From NCBI RefSeq assembly GCF_041435095.1, contig NZ_CP108025.1:868001-932000 (forward strand): 64,000 nt of DNA. The letters run 5' to 3'. Under the pieces are notes generated by a model. That model did not search any database. It was not told the DNA's origin and saw only the letters and a program-made list of their open reading frames with translations. The stretch comes from Kitasatospora sp. NBC_00315 (GTDB lineage: Bacteria; Actinomycetota; Actinomycetes; Streptomycetales; Streptomycetaceae). The first letter of the stretch is position 1. Each line of letters opens with the position of its first letter. Both the position numbers and the translations under genes were made by a program. Below are positions 51,224 to 62,704 of this stretch, in pieces.

Positions 51224-51763
51224 TCAGCCGGCGCGGCGCGCGCGGAACTCCGCCACCTTGGCCCGGTTACCGCACCGGCGCATGTCGCACCAACGCCGTG
51301 AGCCCGTCTTGGAGCCGTCCAGATAGAGCCGGGTGCAACCGTCCGCGGCGCACTCCTTGATCCGGGCGGCGGACGGTCCGGCCAGCAGCTCGACGCCGCG
51401 TCGGGCCAGTGAGGCGAGCACCGCGGCCGCGTCACCGGCCCGGGTCGCCGTCCCGTCGGGGTTGAGCCGGCGGCGCACCGGCAGACCGGCGGCCAGATCG
51501 TTGACGATCCCGCAGTCGTCCGGATCCAGCTCACGCCGCCCGGCCGTGGCCAGCGCGAGCCGGTACAGCGCCTCGCGCAGTTCCAGGGCGGCCGTGAACT
51601 CCCAGGGACGGACCTGGATCCGATGGTCCAGCAGACCGGACTCCTCGACCCAGCGGGCGAAGTCCTGCGGCTCGGCGAGCAGATCCTGGACGAGCGTGCG
51701 CCGCTTCTGCACCGTTCCGGTGAGGTCCAATGCGCTGTCACCGCTGACGAATGCGAATTGCAT
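51224..51763 (-). CDS. ABATE/CGNR zinc-finger protein
   Basis: 179 aa from the ATG at 51763. A TACACT at 51771-51776 (minus strand) sits seven bases before the ATG, so the message may be leaderless. The N-terminal ABATE-like helical part (FVSGDSALDLTGTVQKR, then ALELREALYRLALA) is followed by a C-terminal CGNR zinc finger: IKECAADGCTRLYLDGSKTG and RRWCDMRRCGNRAKVAEFRAR, with four cysteines. This architecture is typical of putative stress-related DNA-binding regulators in actinomycetes. Target is unknown; TGTAAC motifs near its start and in the upstream island hint at autoregulation. Confidence 0.9.
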   Translation of the reverse strand: MQFAFVSGDSALDLTGTVQKRRTLVQDLLAEPQDFARWVEESGLLDHRIQVRPWEFTAALELREALYRLALATAGRRELDPDDCGIVNDLAAGLPVRRRLNPDGTATRAGDAAAVLASLARRGVELLAGPSAARIKECAADGCTRLYLDGSKTGSRRWCDMRRCGNRAKVAEFRARRAG

Positions 51764-52151
51764 GCCCGACAGTGTAACTGCACAAGCAGGTTTCCGGCCT
51801 CGTTGCGGCCTCGATCCGCGCCGGTCGCCGTGCGACGCCCACGGGCGGGGCCGCGCCGCCGGCCGCGCCCGACGGCGCGGCCTCCTTCGAGCGCCGGGCG
51901 ACGCCGCCAGCGGTCCGCACCCGTGAGGCCCCGCAGCCGTCGCCCGGGCCCGCTCGGAGCCGCGCGCGCCGAGGCGCCCACGATCGTGGTGCCTACCGCG
52001 GCCATGGCGGGGAACACTCCGGTGGGGGCGGCGCCGGTTCCCTGCGATGATCGGGATCCGGGCAAACAGCCCGCCGCATCCGCGCGGACGCGCCGGTGAC
52101 CACCCGAACGCACGAGCGACCCCGGGAAGTCGCACGAAGGGAGCACACGCC
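51764..52151. other. Divergent intergenic region, no feature identified beyond promoters
   Basis: 388 bases between the divergent CGNR and DUF5709 genes. The leftmost 30 bases contain the CGNR promoter candidate. The rest is GC-rich with no repeat array or recognisable gene. Confidence 0.4.
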
Positions 52152-52619
52152 ATGGCTGCCACGGAGAACGCCAGGGGCGACGACGTCTACCAGCCCGACG
52201 GCGAGGGCATCGTCGACGACAGCGGGCTGCTCGATCCCGGGGACACGCTCTCCGGACGGGAGGCCGACCCGTACGACGAGGGCTGGTCACCACCGGAACG
52301 GCCGTTGGCCGTGGAGCGCGACGGCACCACGAACGCCGAGCAGCAGACGGGCGAGAGCCTGGAGAAGCGCCTGACCGAGGAGATTCCCGATCCGGCACTC
52401 GCCCTTCCGGACGACCGCGAGGACGGGATCGGTGACGTGTCGGACACCGACGGTGAGCCCCGGGACAACGAGGTCGGCGCGACCCGTTCGGGCCGGCTGA
52501 CGGCCGCGGACGGACCGGGCCCCAGCACGTTCGCGGTGGACGTCGGCATCGACGGCGCCGCCGCCTCCGCCGAGGAGGCCGCCGTCCACCTCATCCCGGT
52601 CGACGACGAGGTCCTCTAG
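52152..52619 (+). CDS. DUF5709-family acidic protein
   Basis: 155 aa from the ATG at 52152, with GAAGGGAG upstream. The sequence is acidic and has the conserved GIVDDSGLLDPGDTLSGREADPYDEGWSPPERP block, then SLEKRLTEEIPDP, typical of DUF5709 proteins. No catalytic motif, signal peptide or membrane segment is seen, and much of it looks disordered. Function is unknown. It is convergent with the MTA phosphorylase gene. Confidence 0.85.
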   Translation: MAATENARGDDVYQPDGEGIVDDSGLLDPGDTLSGREADPYDEGWSPPERPLAVERDGTTNAEQQTGESLEKRLTEEIPDPALALPDDREDGIGDVSDTDGEPRDNEVGATRSGRLTAADGPGPSTFAVDVGIDGAAASAEEAAVHLIPVDDEVL

Positions 52620-52653
52620 CCCCGCCGTACGCCGCCTCCCGCCTCCCGTGCGC

Positions 52654-52674
52654 CGTCCGTCGTCCGTCGTCCGC
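52654..52674. repeat. 7-bp tandem repeat, three copies
   Basis: CGTCCGT twice and CGTCCGC once, between the convergent DUF5709 and MTA phosphorylase genes; GCCTCCC also repeats just before. Confidence 0.75.
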
Positions 52675-52732
52675 TCGCTTCGGGCTTACCCGGACGGCTC
52701 CGACACCGGCTCCGGCGCCGGTGCGCGCACGG

Positions 52733-53587
52733 CTACGGCGAGGGAACGCCCGGCAGGCCGGTGCTGAGCCCGTCCAGGGCGTGCGAGCACACGCAGTCGC
52801 GCGCCTGCGGCAGACTCTCCAGGGCCTTGAACAGCACGGTGCGCAGCCGGTCGACGTTGCGGGCGAAGACCTCCAGCACCTCGGTGTGGGTGACGCCCTC
52901 TCCCGTCTCGACCCCCGCGTCGAGATCGGTGACCAGGGCCAGCGAGGTGTAGCACAGGCCCAGCTCACGGGCGAGTACGGCCTCCGGGTGGCCGGTCATG
53001 CCGACCACCGACCAGCCGTTGGCGGTGAACCAGCGGGATTCCGCGCGGGTGGAGAATCGCGGCCCCTCGATCACCGCGAGGGTGCCCCCGTCGACGGGCT
53101 CCCAGGCGGCGTCCCGAGCGGCGTCCAGCGCGGCACGGCGCCCGTCGGGGCAGTAGGGGTCGGCCAGCGAGACGTGGACGACCTCGGGGACGGTGCCGTC
53201 CGGCAGCGGCAGGCCGTCGTAGTACGTCTGCACGCGTCCGGAGGTGCGGTCGGCGAACTGGTCGGGGACGAGCAGGGTGCCGGGCCCGTACTCCGGCCGC
53301 AGGCCGCCGACCGCGCACGGCGCGAGGACCTGGCGGACGCCGAGCGAGTGCAGCGCCCAGAGGTTGGCGCGGTAGTTGATGCGGTGCGGCGGCAGCCGGT
53401 GCCCGCGCCCGTGACGGGGCAGGAAGGCCACCCGTCGGCCGGCCAGCTCGCCGGTGAACAGGGAGTCGCTCGGCGGGCCGTAGGGGGTCTCCACGACGGT
53501 CTCGGTGACGTCGTCGAGCAGCGCGTAGAGGCCGGATCCGCCGATCACGCCGAGTTCGGCCCGCGCGGAGCCCGTACTTCCTGACAT
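52733..53587 (-). CDS. mtnP: S-methyl-5'-thioadenosine phosphorylase
   Basis: 284 aa from the ATG at 53587. The purine-nucleoside-phosphorylase II family signatures are present: LGVIGGSGLYALL, FLPRHGRGHRLPPHRINYRANLWAL, GPRFSTRAESRWF, and MTGHPEAVLARELGLCYTSLALVTDLDAG. The MTG-type substrate loop resembles methylthioinosine enzymes, while the Asp pair in TDLDAG fits binding of adenine. The enzyme cleaves methylthioadenosine to adenine and methylthioribose 1-phosphate in methionine salvage. No other salvage genes are adjacent. Confidence 0.88.
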   Translation of the reverse strand: MSGSTGSARAELGVIGGSGLYALLDDVTETVVETPYGPPSDSLFTGELAGRRVAFLPRHGRGHRLPPHRINYRANLWALHSLGVRQVLAPCAVGGLRPEYGPGTLLVPDQFADRTSGRVQTYYDGLPLPDGTVPEVVHVSLADPYCPDGRRAALDAARDAAWEPVDGGTLAVIEGPRFSTRAESRWFTANGWSVVGMTGHPEAVLARELGLCYTSLALVTDLDAGVETGEGVTHTEVLEVFARNVDRLRTVLFKALESLPQARDCVCSHALDGLSTGLPGVPSP

Positions 53588-53781
53588 GGCGTCAGCCTTT
53601 CGGTCACATCCGGATCTTCGGAGGCGGGTGGCGCCTCCGTGACCACCCTAGGCGGCGACCGGGGGCCGCCGGGCACGTCCCGCCTTACGAATCGCGGACG
53701 TCCCGGGGCGCCACCCGGCCGCGCCCGGCCCAACCCGGCCGCGCCGCCCCGGGGCACCGGCCGGGCGGGCGGGCGCGCGGC

Positions 53782-54708
53782 TCAGCCGAGCTGTGGCGCG
53801 ACCCGTTCGGCGATCAGCCCGAGGTGGTCCAGGTCGTCCAGGTCGAGGATCTGGAGGTAGATCCGCTCCGTGCCGGCCGCCGCGTAGCGGCCGATGGTCT
53901 CGACCGCCTCGTCCGGAGTCCCGGCCACGCCGTGTGCCCTGAGATCCTCCACGCTCCGGCCGATCGCGGCCGCCCGGCGGGCCACCTCGGCGTCGTCCCG
54001 GCCGACGCAGACGACCAGCGCGTTGGAGTACACGAGCTCGTCGGCACGCCGGCCGTGCCGCTCGACGGCCGCCCGGACCCGGCCGAACTGCGCCCGGGTC
54101 TCGTCGACGGAGACGAAGGGCAGGTTGAACTCGTCCGCGTACCGGGCGGCCAGCGCGGGCGTCCGGGTCGGGCCGGTGCCGCCGATCAGGACGGGGATCC
54201 GCTCCTGGACGGGCTTGGGCAGGGCCGGGGAGTCGGTGAGCCGGTAGTAGGCGCCCTCGAAGTCGAATGTCTCACCGAGCCCGGTCCGCCAGAGCCCGGT
54301 GATGATCGCGAGCTGCTCCTCCAGCCGCCCGAAGCGCTCCTTGGGGAACGGGATGCCGTACGCCGCGTGCTCCTCGCCGAACCAGCCGGCGCCGATCCCG
54401 AGCTCGACCCGGCCGTTGCTCATCGCGTCCACCTGCGCGACCTGGATCGCCAGCACGCCGGGCAGCCGGAAGGTCGCGGCGGTCATCAGGGTGCCGAGGC
54501 GGATGCGGGCGGTCTCGCGGGCGAGGCCCGCCAGCGTCAGCCAGGCGTCGGTGGGGCCGGGCAGGCCGTCGCCGTCGCCCATCCTCAGATAGTGGTCCGA
54601 GCGGAAGAACGCGCTGAAGACGCCGAGCTCCTCGGCCGTCCTCGCGACCCGCAGCAGCGTCTCGTAGTCGGCGCCCTGCTGGGGTTCGGTGAAGATACGA
54701 AGATCCAT
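53782..54708 (-). CDS. LLM-class F420-dependent oxidoreductase
   Basis: 308 aa. The ATG at 54708 has GAGG upstream; an in-frame ATG three codons earlier is possible. The TIM-barrel luciferase-like pattern is MDLRIFTEPQQGADYETLLRVARTAEELGVFSAFFRSDHYL, LGTLMTAATFRLPGVLAIQVAQVDAMSNGRVELGIGAGWFGEEH and VLIGGTGPTRTPALAARYADEFN. The GAGW and HY residues fit coenzyme F420 binding. The substrate is unknown. Confidence 0.92.
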   Translation of the reverse strand: MDLRIFTEPQQGADYETLLRVARTAEELGVFSAFFRSDHYLRMGDGDGLPGPTDAWLTLAGLARETARIRLGTLMTAATFRLPGVLAIQVAQVDAMSNGRVELGIGAGWFGEEHAAYGIPFPKERFGRLEEQLAIITGLWRTGLGETFDFEGAYYRLTDSPALPKPVQERIPVLIGGTGPTRTPALAARYADEFNLPFVSVDETRAQFGRVRAAVERHGRRADELVYSNALVVCVGRDDAEVARRAAAIGRSVEDLRAHGVAGTPDEAVETIGRYAAAGTERIYLQILDLDDLDHLGLIAERVAPQLG

Positions 54709-54872
54709 GGGCCTCATTCTGCGCCGCGCCGGCGCGGCCCGAGGGGCGGCCCCGCGCACCCCGGCCGATCCCCACACGATCTCTCCATCCGCCGGCCGCG
54801 GGTGGCGGAGATCTCACCACCGAATTTCTTATCCCGGGCTTATTCGGTCGTTCGCTCACCTACCGTTGGCGG

Positions 54873-55202
54873 GTGATCGCCTCTCCCGACGAAGCAGCCG
54901 ACTGCCCGCTGACCGGCATTGTCGCCGCCTACACGCCGCGCCTGGCCGAGTTCGCCTTCGAGCCGGGCTTCGTCGCGGCCGTCGACCAGCACGCGGCGGA
55001 GATCCGCGAGCGGCTGTACGCCCACGGGCCCGAGCTGCTGCCCCGGCCGCTGGACCGGGAGGAACTGACCGCGTACGCGCTCGGCTTCCTCGACGCGCTG
55101 GCCGACGTCGGATGGCCCGAACCGGCCGCCCACGACTACGCCGCGCACCGGCTGACGGCGATCTGCTGGCTGGTGCACCGGCACAACCTGCTCGACGTCT
55201 GA
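54873..55202 (+). CDS. Small hypothetical protein
   Basis: 109 aa from the GTG at 54873. A CTACCGT sequence lies six bases upstream, so the message may be leaderless. The protein is helical and acidic, with the pattern LTGIVAAYTPRLAEFAFEP, LDREELTAYALGFLDAL and HRLTAICWLVHRHNLLDV. The good GC3 pattern and the compact conserved-looking blocks support a real gene, but I do not recognise the family. It lies 65 bp upstream of the alpha/beta hydrolase gene. Confidence 0.7.
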   Translation: MIASPDEAADCPLTGIVAAYTPRLAEFAFEPGFVAAVDQHAAEIRERLYAHGPELLPRPLDREELTAYALGFLDALADVGWPEPAAHDYAAHRLTAICWLVHRHNLLDV

Positions 55203-55267
55203 GGCCCGCCCGCCTCGCGGGTGACACCCCGCCCGTCCGGCCCGCCACCCGTTCGGGGGAGAACGCC

Positions 55268-56122
55268 ATGGCGGCGGCGCCCGGCGCGTACAGTGTGCCG
55301 TCCACGGAGCGATCGACGGCGGGAACGGCCAGAGTGAGCAGGCAGGCGGGCAGGAACGGGGCGGCCGGGCACCAGGCACTGGTGTGGCGGTTCATGCCGG
55401 AGCGACCTTCGGCGGCGGTCCTGCTGCTGCACGGCGGACGCGAGCACGGCCTGACGAGGCCGGGCCGGTGGAACCTCCCGGGGCTGCGGATGTACGGCTT
55501 CCTCCGGGCGATCCGGCAGGAGACCGCGGGGGCGGACGTGGCGGTCGGCGCGGTGCGCTACCGCCACCGCGGCTGGAACGCCGACCGGGCGGACGCCGCC
55601 CGCGACACCGCCGCCGCTCTCAACGACCTCGCCGAGGAGCTCGGCCACATCCCGACCGTGCTGGTCGGCCACTCGATGGGCGGGCGCGCGGCCCTGCGTT
55701 CGGCGGCGCATCCCAACGTGACCGGTGTGGTCGCGCTCGCCCCGTGGTGCCCGGAGGGCGAGCCGTGCACCCAGCTGTCCGGCCGGGACGTGGTGATGCT
55801 GCACGGCGACCGCGACCAGGTCACCGCGCCGGCCGCCACCCGCCTGTTCGCGGCCCGCGCGCGGGCGGCGGGCGCGCGCGTCTGCGGCTACACGGTTGCG
55901 GGCAGCGGCCACACCCTGCTCCGGCGCTCCGCCGACTGGCACCGGGCCACCGCCCGGTTCTGCGCCGGACTGCTGGGTCTGCGCGAGCTGCCCGCCGACA
56001 CGGCGGCCGCGCTGGCGCTGAGCGGCGAGGCGCCCGGCGGGCTGGGCCTGCCGCTGCCCTCGTACCCCCGGATCCGCCCGGGTGCCGACCGCTGTGCGCC
56101 GCCGATCCGCACGGGTGCCTGA
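55268..56122 (+). CDS. Alpha/beta hydrolase
   Basis: 284 aa from the ATG at 55268 with GGGGGAGAA upstream; the first 40 residues are poorly structured, so a later start is possible. The fold shows AVLLLHGGREHGL (oxyanion region), the nucleophile elbow VLVGHSMGGRAAL with Ser, the acid in VMLHGDRDQVTAP, and the His in VAGSGHTLLRR. Relatives include esterases and serine aminopeptidase-like hydrolases. The substrate is unknown. The C-terminal 40 residues are Pro/Gly/Ala-rich. Confidence 0.88.
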   Translation: MAAAPGAYSVPSTERSTAGTARVSRQAGRNGAAGHQALVWRFMPERPSAAVLLLHGGREHGLTRPGRWNLPGLRMYGFLRAIRQETAGADVAVGAVRYRHRGWNADRADAARDTAAALNDLAEELGHIPTVLVGHSMGGRAALRSAAHPNVTGVVALAPWCPEGEPCTQLSGRDVVMLHGDRDQVTAPAATRLFAARARAAGARVCGYTVAGSGHTLLRRSADWHRATARFCAGLLGLRELPADTAAALALSGEAPGGLGLPLPSYPRIRPGADRCAPPIRTGA

Positions 56123-56453
56123 ACCCGGTGCCTGAACCACCCGGAGCCTGACGACCGGGCCCGCCGGGGCGTTTCACGGCCCCTGGTCGGCCCCGGTCAC
56201 GGCCCCCGGTCGACTCCGGGCCTCGTCCCGCCCGAACGGCGTCACGACGGTGGTCGGCGCGGAGCCTGCCCGGCGGTGGGACGCGATACCGCTCGGGTGC
56301 GCGGTCCGGCTGCGGCAAGCATCCTGGCACTGCAAGAGCGGACCGCATGCCCCGGGCGGCCGGGCAGCGCCGGCTGCCCGCGTTCCCGGTGGCGCGGCCC
56401 CCGTCCCCGGCGCCGTGCTCCTCCGGACGCGGCGCGTACAGACAGGACCCACC
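56123..56453. other. Intergenic region between hydrolase and DUF1269 genes
   Basis: 331 bases with GGTGCCTGAACCC-type imperfect repeats (56113-56155) right at the stop codon. The middle has GGCCCCTGGTCGGCCCCGGTC phrases. No convincing promoter hexamers or gene. Confidence 0.4.
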
Positions 56454-56963
56454 GTGGCGAAGCCCGAAGCGGTATTCATCTACATCGGCATCTACCCGAC
56501 CGAGGCCGGGGCCAAAGCGGACTACGAGATCGTCAAGGAGCTCCACGCACTCGGAGCGGTCGGCTCCTACGACTCCGCCCTCGTCACCAAGGACAGTGCC
56601 GGCAAGGTGCACGTGAACAAGGACGAGACCGCCACCAGGCACGGCGCCTGGGGCGGCGCCGCCACCGGCGCGCTCGTCGGACTGCTGTTCCCGCCCGCGG
56701 TCATCGGCACCGCCGTCGTCGGCGCCGCCGTGGGCGGGATCGGCGGCCACCTGTGGCGCGGTATGTCCCGGGCCGACGTGAAGGAGTTCGGGGAGCTGAT
56801 CGACGAGGGCCAGGCCGCCCTGATCGTGGTCGGCGAGAGCAACCTGGCCCAGGCCATCGAGAAGGCCGGGCTGAAGGCCGAGAAGCACATCGCCAAGGAG
56901 CTCGACGTCAGCCCCGAGGACATCGACCTGGCCGTCCGGCAGGCCGCCGGCGCCGTGGGCTAG
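56454..56963 (+). CDS. DUF1269 family membrane-associated protein
   Basis: 169 aa from the GTG at 56454 with AGGA upstream. The DUF1269 pattern has an N-terminal ferredoxin-like strand-helix (AVFIYIGIYPTEAGAKADYEIVKEL), a glycine-rich hydrophobic hairpin (WGGAATGALVGLLFPPAVIGTAVVGAAVGGIGGHLW) and a C-terminal helix-strand (LIDEGQAALIVVGESN). The hydrophobic hairpin probably inserts in the membrane. Function is unknown, though these proteins are often stress-induced. Confidence 0.88.
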   Translation: MAKPEAVFIYIGIYPTEAGAKADYEIVKELHALGAVGSYDSALVTKDSAGKVHVNKDETATRHGAWGGAATGALVGLLFPPAVIGTAVVGAAVGGIGGHLWRGMSRADVKEFGELIDEGQAALIVVGESNLAQAIEKAGLKAEKHIAKELDVSPEDIDLAVRQAAGAVG

Positions 56964-57035
56964 CCGGCCCCTCCCCCGGGCCCGTCCCCGCACCGCGCAC
57001 ACCGCGGCGACGAGCACCGTTCACCCGAACGACCG

Positions 57036-57069
57036 AAGCGGGTCTGTCATCTTGTCGACAGACCCGCTT
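57036..57069. terminator. Bidirectional hairpin, 13-bp perfect stem
   Basis: AAGCGGGTCTGTC (57036-57048) pairs with 57057-57069 across eight bases. It lies between the convergent DUF1269 and katG genes. Confidence 0.85.
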
Positions 57070-57147
57070 GTCGCACTCCCGCGTCGCGTGGGGCACGGCC
57101 CGCCGTACTCCGATGGGCAGCGCGCACGGGGTAGGCACCCGGCGCGT

Positions 57148-57182
57148 ACGTCCGGGCCGGCCGGTTCGGCCGGCCCGGACGT
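57148..57182 (-). terminator. katG terminator, 16-bp perfect stem
   Basis: Arms 57148-57163 and 57167-57182 are exact complements with a GTT loop, beginning seven bases past the katG stop codon. Confidence 0.85.
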
Positions 57183-57189
57183 CACACGG

Positions 57190-59825
<2,636 letters not shown>

Positions 59826-59860
59826 AGAACCGATCCTACGATGGACAGGTTCTAAGTCAA
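59826..59860 (-). promoter_or_regulatory. katG promoter with an overlapping FurA/CatR-type operator
   Basis: On the minus strand -35 TTGACT (59860-59855) and -10 TAGGAT (59838-59833) are separated by 16 bp. AGAACC (59826-59831) and GGTTCT (59848-59853) form an inverted repeat overlapping the -10 and spacer. It lies 87-121 bp upstream of the divergent fur gene, consistent with a metal/peroxide-responsive repressor controlling both directions. Confidence 0.7.
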
Positions 59861-59946
59861 GAAGGACATCAGACTCTCGTCCGATCCACACCGAAAGCCC
59901 ACTGATAAAATCCAGCCATCCCATGAGCCCGAATAGGCGGACCAAT

Positions 59947-60357
59947 ATGAGCGACCTGCTGGAGCGACTGCGCGGACGCGGCTGGCGGATGACTTCCCAG
60001 CGGCGCGTCGTCGCGGAGGTCCTCGACGGTGACCACGTGCACTTCACCGCCGACGAGGTACACACGCGCGCGGCACAACGGCTGCCCGAGATCTCCCGGG
60101 CGACCGTCTACAACACCCTGGGTGAGCTGGTCGCGCTCGGCGAGGTCATAGAGGTCACCACCGACGGCCGCGCGAAGCGCTACGACCCCAACGCGCACCA
60201 CCCGCACCAGCATCTGGTGTGCTCCGGCTGTGGCACCGTCCGCGACGTCGACCCGACCGGTGACCCGCTGGCCGACCTCCCCGTGGACGGCCGGTTCGGC
60301 TTCACGGTCTTCCGGGCCGAGGTCACCTACCGAGGGCTCTGTCCGTCCTGCGTCTGA
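59947..60357 (+). CDS. Fur-family peroxide/metal-responsive repressor (FurA/CatR-like)
   Basis: 136 aa from the ATG at 59947; an in-frame ATG at 59923 would add eight residues. The winged helix reads RGWRMTSQRRVVAEVL, ISRATVYNTLGELVALG; the metal-binding end has HHPHQHLVCSGCGTVRDVD and LCPSC, giving two Cys pairs for structural zinc and His ligands for the regulatory metal. In streptomycetes, CatR/FurA proteins repress catalase genes and release on peroxide; the divergent katG makes the same role likely here. The ribosome site AGGCGG is close to the chosen start. Confidence 0.93.
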   Translation: MSDLLERLRGRGWRMTSQRRVVAEVLDGDHVHFTADEVHTRAAQRLPEISRATVYNTLGELVALGEVIEVTTDGRAKRYDPNAHHPHQHLVCSGCGTVRDVDPTGDPLADLPVDGRFGFTVFRAEVTYRGLCPSCV

Positions 60358-60389
60358 CCGATCGCCGACCGATCGCCCACCGATCGCCG
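60357..60389. repeat. 11-bp tandem repeat, three copies, starting at the fur stop
   Basis: ACCGATCGCCS units at 60357, 60368 and 60379; the first base is the last of the fur TGA. Confidence 0.9.
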
Positions 60390-61130
60390 ACCGAGGCGCC
60401 CGGGGGCAGCGACCCGGGGCCCCTCGGACCCCTGCCCCCACGCCCCGACCGCACCTCCCTACCGCACCCCCCGACCGCGGTGCGCGGCTGCGGGCGCCCC
60501 GCTCGCGAAGCCGCGTCCGGGTGCGCCGGACCCGATCAGCCGCCGCACCGCGCCTCGCCACACTCCACGGCACTCCACGGCTCGGCATGACGCGGCATGA
60601 CGCGGCGCGGCACGGCCGGACGACCCTGCGAAGGAAGCCGTGTGAGCGGTGATCAGGCCGGGGCACCAGGCGTACCCGCCTTTCGGGTCGCGCCGCTGTG
60701 TCCGGAAGTCGACGTGGACCGGGGCCGAGGCGCCGGCGGTGAACCGCACACCGCCGCAACGTCCTCCCACCGCCGCAGGTCCTCTCAGCGCCGCGGGTCC
60801 TCTCAGCGCCGCACGTCCTCTCACCGTCCCCCGGGCGCACACACGTCCCGAGCCGCAGGCGACACACCGCGGGCCGTGGCGCGAAACCTTCGGCCGACGC
60901 ATCGGCCGACGCATCCGCCCACGCGGCCGTCACCTCGGTCGTTGCCTCGGCCCGGCCGCTCGACACCGGCGTACGCCCGCCACGCTCGCCCACTCAGTGA
61001 GGCTAATCACCATCTCGCCGTATCGGCCCGGGAGGCCGAGGAGGTGTAGGTTCCTGCGACCAGCGGATCGAGCAACCCCGCTGCCGCAGATGCCCGGTCA
61101 GCAGCGCCTCCGACGAGAGAGACACCAGAC
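60358..61130. other. 773-bp gap between fur and pntA without a supportable gene
   Basis: Contains the arrays at 60357-60389 and 60752-60824, doubled phrases such as GGCATGACGC (60580-60605) and CGGCCGACGCAT (60893-60920), and a TAAT-containing patch at 61000-61010 that may be part of the pntA promoter. ORFs crossing it are Arg/Pro/His/Ser-rich with no conserved start. Confidence 0.45.
60752..60824. repeat. 18-bp tandem repeat, about four copies
   Basis: CGCCGCRNGTCCTCTCAG units; copies 2-4 are 18 bp and the first is 19 bp. Located in the fur-pntA gap. Confidence 0.85.
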
Positions 61131-62699
61131 ATGTCTGCACAGGTCCCGACCCACCACCCACCCCAGCGCATCGGCGTGGTCGCCGAGTCGACCTCCGGGG
61201 AGACCCGCGTCGCGGCGACACCCGCGACGGTGCGGCAGTTGCTCGACCTCGGCTACGAGGTCGTCGTCGAGTCGGAGGCCGGCGCGGCCTCCGGATTCAG
61301 CGACGGGGCCTACGCCGAGGCCGGCGCGAGCATCGGCGAAGCCTGGGCGGCCGAGGTGGTCCTCAAGGTCAACGCACCGTCGAGCGACGAGATCGCCCGG
61401 CTGCGCGCGGACGCCACCGTCGTCGGTCTGCTCGCCCCGGCGCAGCACCCTCAGCTGGTCGCGGAGTTGTCCGCGCGCGGCGTTACGGCGCTCGCCCTGG
61501 ACGCCGTCCCGCGCATCTCGCGGGCCCAGTCGATGGACGTGCTCAGCTCGATGGCGAACATCGCCGGGTACCGGGCCGTGATCGAAGCGGCCCACGTGTT
61601 CGGGCGCTTCTTCACCGGCCAGGTGACCGCCGCGGGCAAGGTACCGCCGGCGAAGGTCCTCGTGGCGGGTGCCGGCGTGGCCGGGCTCGCCGCCGTCGGC
61701 GCCGCGTCCAGCCTGGGCGCGATCGTCCGCGCCACCGATCCGCGGCCGGAGGTCGCGGACCAGGTCCGCTCGGTGGGCGGCGAGTACCTGGCCGTGGACG
61801 TCCTTCAGGAGGCGAGCACCGACGGCTATGCCAAGGCGACCTCCGCGGACTACGACCGCGCCGCCGCCGCGCTCTACCACGAGCAGGCCAAGGACGTGGA
61901 CATCATCGTCACCACGGCGCTGATCCCCGGCCGACCGGCCCCACGGCTGGTCACGGCCGAGGACGTGGCGGCCATGAAGCCGGGCAGTGTCATCGTCGAC
62001 ATGGCCGCCGCCCAGGGCGGCAACGTCGAGGGCACCGTGCCCGGCCGGGCGGTGGTCACCGACAACGGCGTCACCATCATCGGGTACACCGACCTGGCCG
62101 GCCGGCTGGCCACCCAGGCGTCCCAGCTGTTCGGCACCAACCTGGTGAACCTGCTGAAACTGCTGACTCCCGGCAAGGACGGCCGGCTGGTCATCGACTT
62201 CGACGACGTCGTCCAGCGGGCCGTGACGGTGGTCAGGGCCGGGGAGGTCACCTGGCCGCCGCCGGCGGTGGCCGTGTCGGCGGCCCCCGTCGCGACGCCC
62301 GCGGCCGCTGCCGCGCCGGTGGGGGCGAAGGAGTCCCGCCTCACCCCCGCGGCGCGGTTCGGCCTGATCGGCCTGGGGATGCTGGCGGTCTTCCTGGTGA
62401 TCGCGTTCGCACCGACCCGACTCGCCGAGAACTTCACGGTGTTCGCCCTCGCGGTGGTCATCGGCTACTACGTCATCGGCAAGGTCCACCACGCTTTGCA
62501 CACCCCGCTGATGTCGGTGACCAACGCGATCTCCGGGATCGTGGTGATCGGCGCCCTCCTGCAGATCGGGCACGAGAACTGGGTCGTGACCACGCTGTCC
62601 TTCGTGGCGGTACTGCTGACGAGCGTGAACATCTTCGGAGGCTTCGCCGTGACCCGCCGCATGCTGAGCATGTTCTCGACCGCCCCCGAAAGGCGCTGA
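61131..62699 (+). CDS. pntA: NAD(P) transhydrogenase subunit alpha (PntAA plus PntAB in one chain)
   Basis: 522 aa from the ATG at 61131. Residues about 10-380 form the NAD(H)-binding domain I: the alanine-dehydrogenase-like [44 protein letters not shown], and the acidic strand end [13 protein letters not shown]. Residues about 395-520 hold three or four membrane helices ([34 protein letters not shown] and [17 protein letters not shown]). Domain I and part of the proton channel together drive hydride transfer from NADH to NADP+ using the proton gradient. pntB starts five bases after its stop. Confidence 0.96.
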   Translation: MSAQVPTHHPPQRIGVVAESTSGETRVAATPATVRQLLDLGYEVVVESEAGAASGFSDGAYAEAGASIGEAWAAEVVLKVNAPSSDEIARLRADATVVGLLAPAQHPQLVAELSARGVTALALDAVPRISRAQSMDVLSSMANIAGYRAVIEAAHVFGRFFTGQVTAAGKVPPAKVLVAGAGVAGLAAVGAASSLGAIVRATDPRPEVADQVRSVGGEYLAVDVLQEASTDGYAKATSADYDRAAAALYHEQAKDVDIIVTTALIPGRPAPRLVTAEDVAAMKPGSVIVDMAAAQGGNVEGTVPGRAVVTDNGVTIIGYTDLAGRLATQASQLFGTNLVNLLKLLTPGKDGRLVIDFDDVVQRAVTVVRAGEVTWPPPAVAVSAAPVATPAAAAAPVGAKESRLTPAARFGLIGLGMLAVFLVIAFAPTRLAENFTVFALAVVIGYYVIGKVHHALHTPLMSVTNAISGIVVIGALLQIGHENWVVTTLSFVAVLLTSVNIFGGFAVTRRMLSMFSTAPERR

Positions 62700-62704
62700 G
62701 CCCG

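Noticed and set aside
60597-61049. Possible small plus-strand gene in the fur-pntA gap
   Set aside because: His/Arg/Ser-rich, crosses the 18-bp repeat array, and lacks a start with a ribosome site.
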